From contig JAWWUD010000054.1 in the NCBI GenBank assembly GCA_033964015.1, positions 744,001 through 808,000 on the forward strand: a stretch of DNA of 64,000 bases, written 5' to 3'. Position numbers and translations under genes: made by a program. Positions 53,088-63,620 of the stretch are shown piece by piece (the stretch's first letter is position 1; each line of letters opens with the position of its first letter). The stretch is from Scolanthus callimorphus. Its lineage: Eukaryota > Cnidaria > Anthozoa > Actiniaria > Edwardsiidae. The notes beneath the pieces were generated by a model, which was not told the DNA's origin, searched no databases, and was given only the letters and a program-made list of their open reading frames with translations.

Positions 53088-54526
53088 TGTAGAGTCACCA
53101 ACTTCCATGTAGAGTCTCCACTGGCTTGTTGCCCATGACAGGCCAGTAGCCAGGGGGGTTCCGGGGGTGCGCAAGGACCCCCCACGCGACAAAAGGGTCC
53201 ACATTTGTACGCAATAAATAAAGCACTTATATTATATTTGCTTTTTCTAGCGAATTTTGACTAGCGGGTTTCTCAATAATAAAAAAATAAATTCATACCA
53301 CGTTGGTCCGCTTTTTCTAGATTAGCAACCCCGATTAAAACGATAAGTCATTAAAATATCTTACAAAATCTTCATCATGCTGACACAACAACAAAAAATG
53401 TTCTAGACAAATATCATTATCGCTTGCGGAGAAAAGCTTTTGAAAACTTAATACTCAGTACCTTTCGGTTTGTAGGAAGTTGGCACTCAAACCGTATCTA
53501 AACAGCTGGCTGCTAGGCGGCAGGAAGCTTGGGTTCTGTCCTTTTCCCTGTCTTTTTCTTTAAAAAATGATTTTGTAATGCGAACTGGAAGATTTCATCT
53601 CAAAATCGCCCTCTCTATAATATCTGGATTTTCCATCAGCTGTTGCAGAGCACTCCAGCAGCTGTCATATGGACCAAGTCCGTATAGACAATACAGTTCA
53701 GCGCCCTTCTCTGGTGAGGAAATCTAAAATCGGTATTTTTTGGTAGTAGTAGTGCTAAACCATTGAAGACTTTCTAAAAGTCCTTTAAAACGTTTTTTTC
53801 ACGGCTTGGTTTCGTTCCAACAGAGATGGCAGGCTAAAAATTAAGCCTGTTCACTCGTCGACCCAACCGGAACAACGGGAGTCCAATAGAAAATGTATGA
53901 AAATTTGTCAAAAAGTGAGAAGAGGGGAGAGGGGGGGGGGGGAGCTTCAGCTCCCCCTGCCCCTCTTCCCCCTCCGCAACCATGCCTGGAATTTCCAAAT
54001 CCCTTCCATGAGGAGGTATGTTTTTTTAATTGAGGAAGAAAAAAAAGACACATAAAAAAGCCCCATAAAGGGCACCCAAGAATTAATTAGCTGATATGGA
54101 TTTTTGTAATTTTTGAATTAAAAATATTATTTATCCCTAATATAACCTGAATATAACCTATAAAAGCAATGCGCACAATTTCCCTATATAATATATTTCA
54201 GATGATATGTATTTTTGTAATTTTTGAATAAAAAAAAATTGTTATAAAAGAGAAGAAAACTGACATTGATTGAATTTAGATACAACAAAGAGCTTCATCT
54301 TTAAGTTATTAGATCTGAAATGAGAGAGAAGCAGTGCAGCGTAAAAGGTTTAAAAATTTACAGGGGGGATACTAATCCTATATCTTACTAAGTTTGCTAT
54401 CGCTTAGGGTTGAGTCTCCCAGGGGCCAAACATTGACTATAGAGTAATTTGGAGGGTCCTCTAAAAATATAAAGAAATGACTGCCCTATCCTTATAGGGA
54501 CAGGGTAAGACAGTGACACCCCACCT
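53088..54526. other. No gene recognised; short repeats
   Basis: The word aacttccatgtagagtc is duplicated near 53100. A fragment of the GTAGCCAGGGGGGTTCC MITE family lies at 53143-53195. G-rich and C-rich tracts occur at 53925-53970. AT-rich unique DNA covers the rest. Confidence 0.4.
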
Positions 54527-54600
54527 GTGGAAGCATGGGTGGTGCAGCATTACGATGCTCGCTTCTGACTGCTGTAGCCTGGATTCGATTCCTGGCAGGG
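54527..54600 (+). repeat. Possible tRNA-derived SINE head
   Basis: GGGTGGTGCAGCATTACGATG resembles an A box region, and GGATTCGATTCC about 35 bp later resembles a B box. The segment does not fold into a standard tRNA and is followed by a T/C-rich stretch. Confidence 0.45.
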
Positions 54601-54643
54601 ACGTGGAAATTCTTTCTTTTCTTTCCTGCCATGACAGGGGTGT

Positions 54644-54845
54644 AGCCAGCACTTATGAGAGGGGGTTCCAAATTCAAAAATAAAAAACTCCACATAGATC
54701 TCGGGGAAAAACTAGCATTTGAAGAAATTTGCTACATTTTATTGGAGCTTTTATTTGTTGTCTATTAAATATTTTCAATTTTAGTAGTAAGTCGGTCCAG
54801 AACAGAGGCGAGGGGAGGGGGGGTTCCGCTGTGGGAGAGATGAAA
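54644..54845. mobile_element. Partial MITE, GTAGCCAG family
   Basis: It begins CAGGGGTGTAGCCAGCACTT and matches, inverted, the complete copy at 56996-57294 for about 200 bp, including gtagtaagtcggtccagaac. It breaks off in gagatgaaactgacc. Confidence 0.8.
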
Positions 54846-55496
54846 CTGACCCCATCTCCCTCCGCTTCCATATCCAATTCGAGGGGGACGTAAATGAACC
54901 CTGGGATGCTGAAACAGGTCTTCAGGTCTAACTTAAAAATACTTCACAGGTGCATGGGACGAACAGCTACCTTGTGGATGTGCCCAATGTGTGTAATCTG
55001 TTATTAACTATAACTATTATTATTATTTTTAAGAAGACATGCAAAGGTTTTGGGGTTATCTGGTTTTGGGGTTATCTGTTGGTTGGGGGGGGGGGGGTGG
55101 TATTCAAATGGAAACAATCTGTAATACATAGCAGTTATGCTGCACCACAACTGAGCAATGAGCTTTAGATGACCTCAATACAGGTGCAATGGGAGGCCTG
55201 CTGAGTGGGGAAGGGGTTATAGGAAGAATGTAGCACAAAAGTATGTGGCTCTGAAAAGCAGAACATATACTTAATGTTCTTGAAAAGTAGGGGACCAGTA
55301 TACAGTGAGAAGGGGAAAAACAGTGGTAGATGAAGGAAACGGAAGATGAAGGCAAATGGAGCTTGGATTTGGGTGTTCTGTTTAACAGTATATAATTTAC
55401 AACATTAAAATGCGACTTCTGGCAATAGATTAACATTTTACAACTATTCCAAGCATTAAAGGTATTACATTATATACCAATGCATAGCACACCTCA
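54846..55496. other. No gene recognised
   Basis: This is the presumed 3' flank of the next minus-strand gene. It contains a G11 run and the duplicated word gttttggggttatctg near 55045. The 110-residue minus frame 55104-55436 has no recognisable motif. Confidence 0.4.
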
Positions 55497-56081
55497 TCAC
55501 AGCAGCAGTACTAATAAACTAGCCAACAAATACGGTACAAATTGTTCCCCACAGGAAGCCATGCTGGTGCTAGTTTTGCCATTTGGATCAAATTGAAAAC
55601 AACTTTTGTTCGATTGTTTGGCCGTTTTAAACTGTCGTCCTTCGCAGAATTCCCTTCCATCTGTGTACATCTCCTGGATCGTCATTCCTTTGAAGAAAGC
55701 GTCTTTGCAAGCCTCGAATATGCTATCGCAAAATTCCTCGCACACCGTGAGAGTGGAGCGATGAAAGAATGTGCTTTGGTTCGGAGCACAAATGTAGCAG
55801 TACAGATAATTCAAATAGCGGATGCATTTTTCGTTCGCTCCAGGGATTGGCGTAAGCTGTCTGAACGCAAATTCAATCTCCGAATTAAAGCAGCAGGATT
55901 TTTCTTTGTACCAAGTGCAGTTTTTGAGGTTTTCTTGACGGGATGGACCGCGGTTGTTGAAATAAGGGCAGTAATTCGTAGACACGGAATTCGTACTTTG
56001 GGCGAGATGCTCCGAGCCCACTGCTGTCTTTGCGATTGTCAGGACCAAAACCGTGACCCACAACTCAACTGTTAAAAACAT
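55497..56081 (-). CDS. Secreted/GPI-anchored folate-receptor-like cysteine-rich protein B
   Basis: This single-exon gene of 194 residues is a paralogue of the protein at 46536-47120 with the same length and the same twelve-cysteine spacing: NYCPYFNNRGPS, NCTWYKEKSCC, CYICAPNQSTFF, LTVCEEFCDSIF, GREFC. A signal peptide covers about residues 1-22, and the C-terminus is hydrophobic (VPYLLASLLVLLL), which suggests a GPI signal. The start is ATG at 56081. The plus-strand frame across the same DNA (55542-56075) is a shadow. Confidence 0.85.
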   Translation of the reverse strand: MFLTVELWVTVLVLTIAKTAVGSEHLAQSTNSVSTNYCPYFNNRGPSRQENLKNCTWYKEKSCCFNSEIEFAFRQLTPIPGANEKCIRYLNYLYCYICAPNQSTFFHRSTLTVCEEFCDSIFEACKDAFFKGMTIQEMYTDGREFCEGRQFKTAKQSNKSCFQFDPNGKTSTSMASCGEQFVPYLLASLLVLLL

Positions 56082-56846
56082 ACCGAAAGCTTGTGATTTC
56101 TCGAAATAACTCCGAAGACCAGACTTTGTTTACGATTTATATAAACAGCGGAGATGAATACAGCGACCATGTGTAGAGTTCCATTGTCAACACTTGAAAT
56201 CCTTAAACAACATTAGCTCACTCGTATGCACGATATAGCCCTCGAAAGCACGTATAACAAAATTAATCAAGGCCTCAACGAATACATAAAGACGCCAATA
56301 AGAACCTTTGATCGCTTTGGTAGCAGCTGTTCAGTTCTTGTAAGTTTCAGGAGTGTTTACTTACTAACATCGGAAGCCTTTAGCAGTCAAACGTCTAAGT
56401 TCAAAACAGGAGTGTTTATGCTAATAACAATAACAATGGTTTGTAAAAGTACGCGTTGCCCTGTGGGATATCTAAAATGCTCAAGGAAAACGTGCACGCC
56501 ATGCATGGCGCGAAGGGATGATGTCTTTCGGTTTTACAATTTTCTTTCTTTCTTTCTTTGTAACTCTAAATCCCGTTCTAGTCTGCTCACCAAATAAATT
56601 ATTCTATAATTGTTTTATACCGCAAGAAGAGCGAGTAAACTCAGTAACGCTTTGTCAAAAGTTTCTCGCTCTTGACTTTTGAAGCAAAACTGACGGCAAT
56701 TTTATATCTCATGCAACTCAGACAATGTGGATGATTGTAATCAAAAACTGAGGGATGTTTATCATCCCTACAAATTTTGAAATCTTTTTGGAATAGAGGG
56801 GTGATCCCTTGAAATTTTCGGAGAGTTTCTCGACTCGGATTTTTTA
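56082..56846. other. Upstream of cysteine-rich gene B; no further gene
   Basis: A TATATAAACA word about 60 bp upstream of the ATG (56137-56146 on the plus strand reads tttatataaac) could act as a TATA element on either strand. The 123-residue plus frame 56226-56597 has no recognisable motif. Confidence 0.4.
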
Positions 56847-57333
56847 GACTGCTTGCAGCCCCTTCTTCGGCGAACGTCCTTCAATCGAGGGAAATGGTAT
56901 TTTACCCGCGGCGCGCTTCGATTTGTTTTACAGTGTCGAGTACTCAGGAGAGGGAGAGACGCGCCACGGACGCGGGTAAAAAAACATTTCCCTCGCAGGG
57001 GCGTAGCCAGGGGGGGTTCCAGGGGTTCCGGAACCCCCCCTCTCCCGCAGCGGAACCCCCCCTCGCCTCTGTTCTGGACCGACTTATTACTAAAATTCGG
57101 CAAATATCTAATAGACAACAAATAAAAGCTCCAATAAAATGTAGCAAATTTCTTCAAACGCTAGTTTTTTCCCGAGATCAATATTTTTGGCTTGGTTTCC
57201 TGTGGCGAGAACGCAAAAAACGGCCGATTTATGTGGAGTTTTTTATTTTTGAATTTTGGAACCCCCCCTCTCATAAGTGCTGGCTACGCCCCTGCCTCGA
57301 TTGCAACGGCTGCAACAAAAGCTGCAAGCAGTC
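56847..57333. mobile_element. GACTGCTTGCAGC MITE with another MITE inside
   Basis: GACTGCTTGCAGC and GCTGCAAGCAGTC bound it. The left half continues cccttcttcggcgaacgtcc and pairs internally. A 299-bp MITE (56996-57294) splits the right part at CCTCG. It is related to 3456-3640. Confidence 0.78.
56996..57294. mobile_element. Complete 299-bp MITE, GTAGCCAG family
   Basis: CAGGGGCGTAGCCAG and CTGGCTACGCCCCTG are perfect inverted ends, flanked by CCTCG. Inner blocks of GGAACCCCCCCTC are also mirrored. The host sequence reads through cctcgattg in the related left half, showing the empty site. Confidence 0.87.
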
Positions 57334-57378
57334 TACGGATTTTTGAGAGCTCTCTCGCAATCACGTCTTCTAATGCGC

Positions 57379-59165
57379 GGCATTCATTACGTATACTACA
57401 GGGGGGTTGGGGGGGGGGGGGCAGAGGATTTTTTTTGACAATGCAAAATTTACAGATCCCGCCATGGCACAACATATTTTTTACGAATCTCCCCTCTTGG
57501 TCAGAAGGAAAAACATGCCCCCCCCCCCCCCCAGTTTTTCAAGTTATATGTCAAGGTAGGGTCGCGTCAATAACATTTTTTCAAAAGATGCAGAACAAGG
57601 CTCAATATAAAAAATACAAACTGTAAAAATGCAAATAAAAATCATAGGTGCCTGTACTCTTTTGTGTGTAGTGACTTTCTACCAAGTGTTCTGGTGCGCT
57701 TCTCGATTGGAACCTTACTACATAGACTGTATCATTTATTTTGTATTTGATTGTTTGGTTTGTTTTCCGTTGTGCGCGCAGCAATTTTGACATAAAGCTA
57801 CAAGACTATTAATCAAAAGTCCAAAGGCGTTTTGTCTGGCAGACACAAGTCACTGTGAAGAGGACCTCGAGGAATTGTGGAAAAACAAGAAGGCCTTTTA
57901 CTGTTTACAATTTTTTAAGTTTATAAGTCTTTATGCGCGCGAAGCGCGCGGCTATTTTCAACATATCGGTTGACATTCTCTTACCCAGAGCTCCCCGGCT
58001 CGTCTCCTCGCGGGGGAGACCACTGACGCATGCGCGAGATTTTATACAGAGCCGCCATTCTCGTACCCAGAGCTCCCCGGCTCGTCTGAGGGGAGGCTCT
58101 GGGGACATCCAGTTGAGGGACTTCGCTGATTGGCTGAAATGGCGCGCACGCGTACATAAAAGTAGCTTAATCTCGCTTTATAAAAAAAACGTATCTGTCA
58201 AAATAACACTGGCATTCGTTTCCTAGTCGTCTTTTCAACCTATGCCTTCGACTTGAACGCTCTAAAAGTAATTGTGAGGCATAAAACCATCATTTTCTTT
58301 TACGCATGCGTCGGTGGCTGTCACCAGAGCCTCCCCCGCGAGGTGACGAGCCGGGGAGCTCTGGGTACGAGAATGACAGAGCCGCAATCTCGTACCCAGA
58401 GCCCGTCATCTTTTGGCCAGCGGCAAGATTCAGGGCTCTGGGGGAATCGATTTTTTTAAAACCCAGATTCTGGGTTTCCGGTTTGATTGTTGTGTGAAAG
58501 TTCGTTACGTTTTTGACCTACCACGCATGCTCACAAATCGCATATCAAGATAGTTCCCTTGAAAAAGTGTCGACATTCTCCAACTTCCTTATAAGGAAAT
58601 ATCGAAGAATCACAGTAACTTTTTCACTATTTCTATTGGCTTAGAAAGCTTAAAACTCAACCAAAACTCAAATATACTCGAGGAAAGATGCTATGTGCAT
58701 TTTCCACTCTTGTGTTCACGGTCAAAAGCCTGGCAACAAGGTAGACAAGATACCACAGGAAGCCCGGTCAATATATAGAAAGGCAACACTGCTATCTTGA
58801 TGTGGATTCCCCCAGGGCCCTGAATCTTGCCGCTGGCCAAAAGATGACGGGCTCTGGGTACGAGGTTGACAGAGCCGTTGAGTGAAAGATCTTTCTGCGC
58901 ATGCACCAACGTTCAAAACCAGCCAATCAGCAAAGGTCCTCAAATGGATGTCACCAGAGCCTCCCCTGCGAGGTGAGAACGAGCCGGGGAGCTCTGGGTT
59001 CGAGAATGATCGGTTGAAAGAGGGTAAATACACGTAAGTGATATTTCTTCAGGAGGTTCAAACTCGGTGTTTAAAATATATATAATACCTCAACAAAAAT
59101 ATGCATCCCCCCTTCATGTTATGAAAAAAACTTGACATCCCCCCTTTTCCAGTTGCTAAATTTTG
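57379..59165. mobile_element. Inverted, interrupted relative of the 50200-51103 element
   Basis: 57379-57970 matches the right part of 50200-51103 in reverse (gcattcattacgtatactac, aaggcctttt, gcgcgcgaagcgcgcg). 59035-59165 matches its left part (catccccccttcatgttatg). The intervening ~1 kb is the MITE cluster that inserted into it. Confidence 0.75.
57975..59030. repeat. Cluster of CGTACCCAGAGC-ended MITEs
   Basis: At least five related pieces (57979-58025, 58062-58140, 58300-58377, 58388-58450, 58800-59010) end in TCTCGTACCCAGAGC or its inverse. One subtype has CATCTTTTGGCCAGCGGCAA and is present in both orientations at 58409 and 58810. The shared termini suggest insertions into each other. 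Confidence 0.75.
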
Positions 59166-59314
59166 AGACACGACGTCGCCAGTGTGACGCAGCACAAGGA
59201 AATGATAACCGTACGGTAGCGGCACCCTTTCAACGCGAGAGGAACAAATGGCCAATGTGCTAGTGCATTCCTTATTTTATATTCGCACTAATGAGACCAA
59301 TGAGTTTACTATTT

Positions 59315-59428
59315 AACAATTAGACTACGAGTTCGAGTTTTCTACGAGTCAATAGATAGTTAACGAGGCGCGTAGCGCCGAGTTCACTATTTGACTCATA
59401 GAAAACGAGAACGAGTAGTCTAATTGTT
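59315..59428. repeat. 114-bp hairpin
   Basis: AACAATTAGACTACGAGTTC and its inverse form long arms around the centre GAGGCGCGTAGCGCCGAG. Confidence 0.85.
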
Positions 59429-59507
59429 TTGTAGAATACTACCTTTCGATTTGTTGCTAAAATATATTTCATTTCACGGGTTTAGAAAGTTTTGCGCTAG
59501 CGTTTTC

Positions 59508-59545
59508 GCTACTCACTATCTGTTACGTGATAGATAGTGAGTAGC
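59508..59545. repeat. 38-bp hairpin
   Basis: GCTACTCACTATC and GATAGTGAGTAGC are perfect arms around tgttacgtgata. It sits 80 bp from the previous hairpin. Confidence 0.8.
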
Positions 59546-60050
59546 GGAGCCAATCAGATTGCAGGATTCCTGATATAGTATGCGAGTGGGTTTCTACTAA
59601 TGTTATTTAGTTTCTTCGTGATCGGTAATTGTATGAAACTAACGGAATCGGATGCGCGTAATTTATTCCGTTTACTAGATTGTGAAATGTTGGAAGTTAT
59701 CTCTGTCAGTATCTCGTAAGAAAATGAAGTTGTTGTTTTCCTCGGGGGGTCTGGGGTCATGCACCCCCAGAGAGAGAGTTTTGAAATTTAGTGTTCCAAG
59801 ATGGCGCGGTGGAGATGCATGGAAACTGATTGGAAAAAAATCACTTGAAAGGCAAGGTTATATTGATTTCTTATTCAGCACATCGATAGCTCAAAAACTG
59901 AAAAACATTACTTTTGCGTATGTTTTTTACAAGCTCAACACATATCTCCCTCAGCATGTACACAAGACAGCTATTGGCGTTCCAATGACCATATTTGGGC
60001 AGTGCATCGATGTGCTGAATAAGCATACATTATCCTGCTCCATTTTGCTG
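59546..60050. other. No gene recognised
   Basis: A 126-residue plus frame (59682-60062) has no recognisable motif and runs into a hairpin at its end. Confidence 0.35.
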
Positions 60051-60113
60051 AATATCGTCTGATTTTGCCAACTCGGGACTGCGTCCCTCGTCAGCTAAGT
60101 ATCAGACGATATT
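60051..60113. repeat. 63-bp hairpin
   Basis: AATATCGTCTGAT and ATCAGACGATATT form the arms. The loop contains a smaller CGGGAC/GTCCCTCG pairing. Confidence 0.8.
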
Positions 60114-60261
60114 CTGCGCAATCTCGCAGTATAATGGTTAAATATATATACACTTTATTTTTCACCTTTTTTTTCCTTAATATTTTACAATTTGAGAAAC
60201 CAGTATTTCTAGATTTTTAGCTGAATGTAATTACCGTGTATAAATAAAGTATTAGTATATA

Positions 60262-60409
60262 TAATAGGACTCCATGCTGTCCAATTAAGAAAAAATTGGA
60301 TGATTCAGAGGAACTCCAAAATTGGACGAGGCCGCAGGCCGAGTCCAATTTGGAGTTCCGAGGAATCATCCATTTTTTCTTAATTGGACAAGCATGGAGT
60401 CCTGTTATT
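60262..60409. repeat. 148-bp near-perfect hairpin
   Basis: AATAGGACTCCATGCTGTCC and its inverse continue through ttaagaaaaaattggatgattc and ggaactccaaattgga to the centre CGAGGCCGCAGGCCGAG. The words caattaaaaaataattgg nearby (60470-60500) extend the theme. Confidence 0.88.
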
Positions 60410-60807
60410 TATTAATTATATAACATCCATGTTCAAACCCAAACTGTCCAATTTTAGCTCGAACTGTCCAATTAGAGCGCGCGCGATCCAATTAAAAAAT
60501 AATTGGACGATTCAAGAAAAATCTATCTCCGGCACAATGGGATTTCGAGCTGGCTATATAATTATTATTATTATTATTATAAAGATACTTTTACTATTAA
60601 AGGGGGTAGGGAACGTTCCGGATTGGTTCGTCGCTAATCGCCCTGCTTCTGTCAAATGATTCTATAATACATCGCCTGCAAGTCATTTTCATACTTTGGT
60701 TAACACGATGATTTTGCGTTCCAAGTTTCTCCCATGACGCAACGCGGGCTACAACAAACAGTTTTTTTTTCTGAAATAGGTATCTAAGTAAATGTTTATA
60801 TGAGAAG

Positions 60808-61385
60808 TCATCGCAATTTCTTACAGTTTCTGAGGCCGAAAATTCTATTAGCCAATAATCGACGCTTTCTTTGTTCTTCTTCTTTCAAAGCTATCAGTTG
60901 TCCTTCTTCCTTTTCCAAATTTAAAATAAACAAGCGTGCCTTTTCAAGAACCATAACTTTAGATGCCCGACTTGTATCTTTTAGTTCTGGAATACACACT
61001 TTTAGTAAACCATATAGTTTAGTGAGCCCCATTCGTCTTTGCCGTTCCAAGATATTGTGAGTTAGCTTTTTCTCTTGGTTCTTGTTTCTGTTATCAAGAA
61101 TCTTTTTCATAGAAAGGGCCGTCTTCTTCACTGCAGATACTTTTTTATTAGGGTTTGATTTAGGTGAGATATTTTTCTGTGTCTGCGATGCTTTATTTCT
61201 GCATTGGTGCTGAAGTTTTGTTTTCACAGCAGACTTATGTCGACGTGCTGACATATTTTTTCCTGGTTTTCCAGACAATTTCTGCTGTACTACCGGCTCA
61301 GCCACTGCAACTTCAGAGATTTCAAGATTGTTAGGTGTATCCTGATTCTCCAGGAGAGGTAATGAGACAATGTCGATGTCGTCGT
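60808..61385 (-). CDS. Myc-type gene, last exon with bHLH-zipper
   Basis: This exon encodes 191 residues from the acidic motif to the TAA stop. A lysine-rich spacer (about 50 residues) precedes the bHLH-zipper at about 61065-60820. The C-terminus follows the zipper closely, as in Myc. Confidence 0.92.
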
Positions 61386-62356
61386 CTGTGGAAATTAGAT
61401 GACGATAAAGGATATTTCAGAAGTCTATCGAAAACTAATGCCAATGCAAAACCACTTGCCAATCATGAATGGAAACCATTCAACGACAAACCAGGAGGCG
61501 AAGGTTTCAATCAGGAGGCGAAGTAAAAAGTCAGACATGCGGTTAGTCATGACATTTAGGAGGCTGATTCTGCTTGGCTTAAATTTGTTATAATAGTGCT
61601 CCGAAAACTCAGGGCAGCTCTCAGGGCAGCTCTGCCCTGCATGCGATTTTGCTACCGGATTTGTTGACAACTAAAAGCCATCAGAACATATTTTGCACAC
61701 CTTTAATTGGATCCCTGTCTCGGGATCAGCAATTTAGCATCAAGCCCCAAGATTTCGTACATGCCCTCCCTATATCAAGCGAAGTCCCCCCCAGATATGT
61801 CTATGATTTATTCCTTACCTGTATCTGAATGTCTTGAAAGCATATGAGTTTCTAGCCCATAGTAGTCACTGTATAATTTCCCACAAATTGTGCAACTGTA
61901 AGCCTCGTGTTGGTCCTCAAATGTGTAAAGTATACAAGGGTCAATGGTAGAGTACCCACCATGTGCAGTACCCAAATTTTTGACTGTTAGTTTATTCACT
62001 GTCTGTTCCATGCTAAGCAGGTTTTCACAATTTGACTCCTGCAATAAATTATCTGAAAAAACTTCTCTTTTCTCAGGGCTTAGCTTCTTTTCCACCTCTT
62101 GCACAATGTCACATAAACTCATTTGTAATTCCATATTTTGATCCTCTTTCTTTTCCTCAGCAGTTTCATTGAGTTCTTTGTAAAATCCTTGGCGTTGAAA
62201 GTAGCTTTTCTGAAGTTCCTGTAATAAGCCTCCATTATCATATTCCCAATTATCTTGATCTGAAACTTCCTGTTTTACCATCAAACCTCTAAATATTTTT
62301 TCTGGAATTTCTGAATGGTGACATGTTTCTTCAACATCACTTGTAGCAAGCAATTT
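60808..62356 (-). CDS. Myc-type bHLH-leucine-zipper protein with upstream C2H2 finger; 3' exons
   Basis: The two exons are 62356-61819 and 61385-60808, joined in phase 1 (donor ACAG|GTAAGG, acceptor TTTCCACAG). The C-terminus has the Myc basic region THNILERQRR, with the E-box-contacting H, E and R, then loop and helix 2 with IPEL and KVMVLEKARLFILNL, and a zipper region ending RKRRLLANRIFGLRN. The exon junction yields DDDIDIVSLP, the equivalent of the Myc acidic EEIDVVS motif, near where vertebrate MYC genes also have an intron. The upstream exon ends with a C2H2 finger, CTICGKLYSDYYGLETHMLS then RH. It would act in the nucleus, probably with Max. An earlier exon with the start codon is missing; clear Myc boxes I and II were not seen. 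Confidence 0.85.
61819..62356 (-). CDS. Myc-type gene, penultimate exon with C2H2 finger
   Basis: The acceptor TTCAATTCTAG gives phase 0. The exon is acidic and glutamine/glutamate-rich, with MSLCDIVQEVEKKLSPEK possibly a remnant of Myc box II. The zinc finger (C-x2-C-x12-H-x4-H) lies at 61894-61829, just before the donor. There is no ATG at the head of the frame, so an upstream exon is required. Confidence 0.75.
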
Positions 62357-62927
62357 CTAGAATTGAACAAAGATATGGATGGACATTGGTTTTCAATGAC
62401 GTTTTTATTCTTTTTTTTAGGGGCCTATATTTGGGGGAGGGCCTATATATACAGGTTTTGGAGTTGATAGCCGTTTGTTTCTTTTTGACATTGAGTGCAG
62501 CAAAAACAAATAGCATTCTTACAGAGACTAGCAAACTTTTGGAACAACCAAGTTGGTCTTGTATTTTGTTTAATTTTGAAGCATGTATTGTTTCAAAACA
62601 AGGGGGCCCAACATTTGTGGGGTTTATACATGGAGGGATGGGGCTCACTTTGGAATTTTGTGGTAACTGTAGTTTGTAGAGATATTTCATTCGCAGTGAA
62701 AATTCATTTTGCAGGTCCAAAATACACCCCTTCGCCACAAATTGACAGTTGGTACCCGTTATTTCTGCTAAAAATCTTGTTGTTAGTAAATGAATAATTG
62801 TGATCCAATTGCATCTGATTTCTTAGCCTATGAGGGATGCAGTCCCAGGCAAGTTGGCTTGCAAAATTGAGCAGGACTATTGATTTTATTATGCTTAAAT
62901 AAATTACCCTAAAGTAGCTTTTGCTAA
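62357..62927. other. Intron or upstream DNA of the Myc-type gene
   Basis: No convincing first exon was found. The frames 62386-62679 and 62495-62797 overlap on one strand and have no known motif. Confidence 0.4.
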
Positions 62928-63055
62928 TAGAGCTGTTTTCATATGACTGTCCAGAAACCAATCGCAAAGCAATTACATAAATTCTGAATAAAACGTATAA
63001 GAGTAATTTTAAAAAGTATTTGCAAATTACTCAACAGTCATCTGAAATCTATCTA
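62928..63055. mobile_element. Second copy of the 31070-31172 MITE
   Basis: TAGAGCTGTTTTCATATGAC and a right end with acagtcatctgaaatc match the ends of 31070-31172 in inverse orientation, sharing the interior aaaccaatcgcaaagcaatt. Confidence 0.78.
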
Positions 63056-63464
63056 GGATGGGGACTAGATCTTAAAAAAGCACTGTAAATGACCAGGGAT
63101 CCACAAGGATCAAATGACTGGCAAGGCAGGTGCTTTTCTTAAAAGATTCTAATGATGGTGAGCCTTGGGGGGGGGGGGGGAAGGGGGTTGCAGCACTATG
63201 TTGGTCTGGTTATGACTCATACTGAGTTCAAATAACTACTAATCTATCACTCTCCCTAGATTTGCCCCTGCAAGTTCCACATTCTAACAGTTCTTGGAAA
63301 AAAATGAGTAGCTATGAGATAGTACACTAGAATATGTCTGCCTGTTGGTAAGGATTTCTTCTAGATGGTCTTCGGTTTGGTAGGATACTCATTATTATAT
63401 GTGAAATTATATGAGCTATCACATTTTGCTCAGATGAAAGATTGCCATGGCATATTAGCTTTCT
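63056..63464. other. No gene recognised
   Basis: A G15 run lies at 63168-63182. The rest is AT-rich with no exon visible. Confidence 0.4.
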
Positions 63465-63620
63465 TGCAGGTGGTTGCTGGTGCTTTTATCACAGAAAACT
63501 GTAGTTTGCTAAGCATGGCTACCATCTTGGTGTTCTACCAAAAACCAAGAAGGCAATCAATTACATCCTCAGTGAACATCTATGATTTTCTGTGTCAAAA
63601 AACACCAGCAACCACCTGCA
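63465..63620. mobile_element. 156-bp MITE
   Basis: TGCAGGTGGTTGCTGGTG and CACCAGCAACCACCTGCA are perfect inverted ends, with a second mirrored word ACAGAAAA/TTTTCTGT inside. The 98-residue frame 63365-63661 runs across it and is not a gene. Confidence 0.85.

Noticed and set aside
55542..56075. 177-residue plus-strand frame
   Set aside because: It is antisense to the cysteine-rich gene, which has a signal peptide, conserved cysteines and a paralogue.
62386..62797. First exon of the Myc-type gene
   Set aside because: These frames are on the opposite strand, and no minus-strand ATG with a fitting donor was found.
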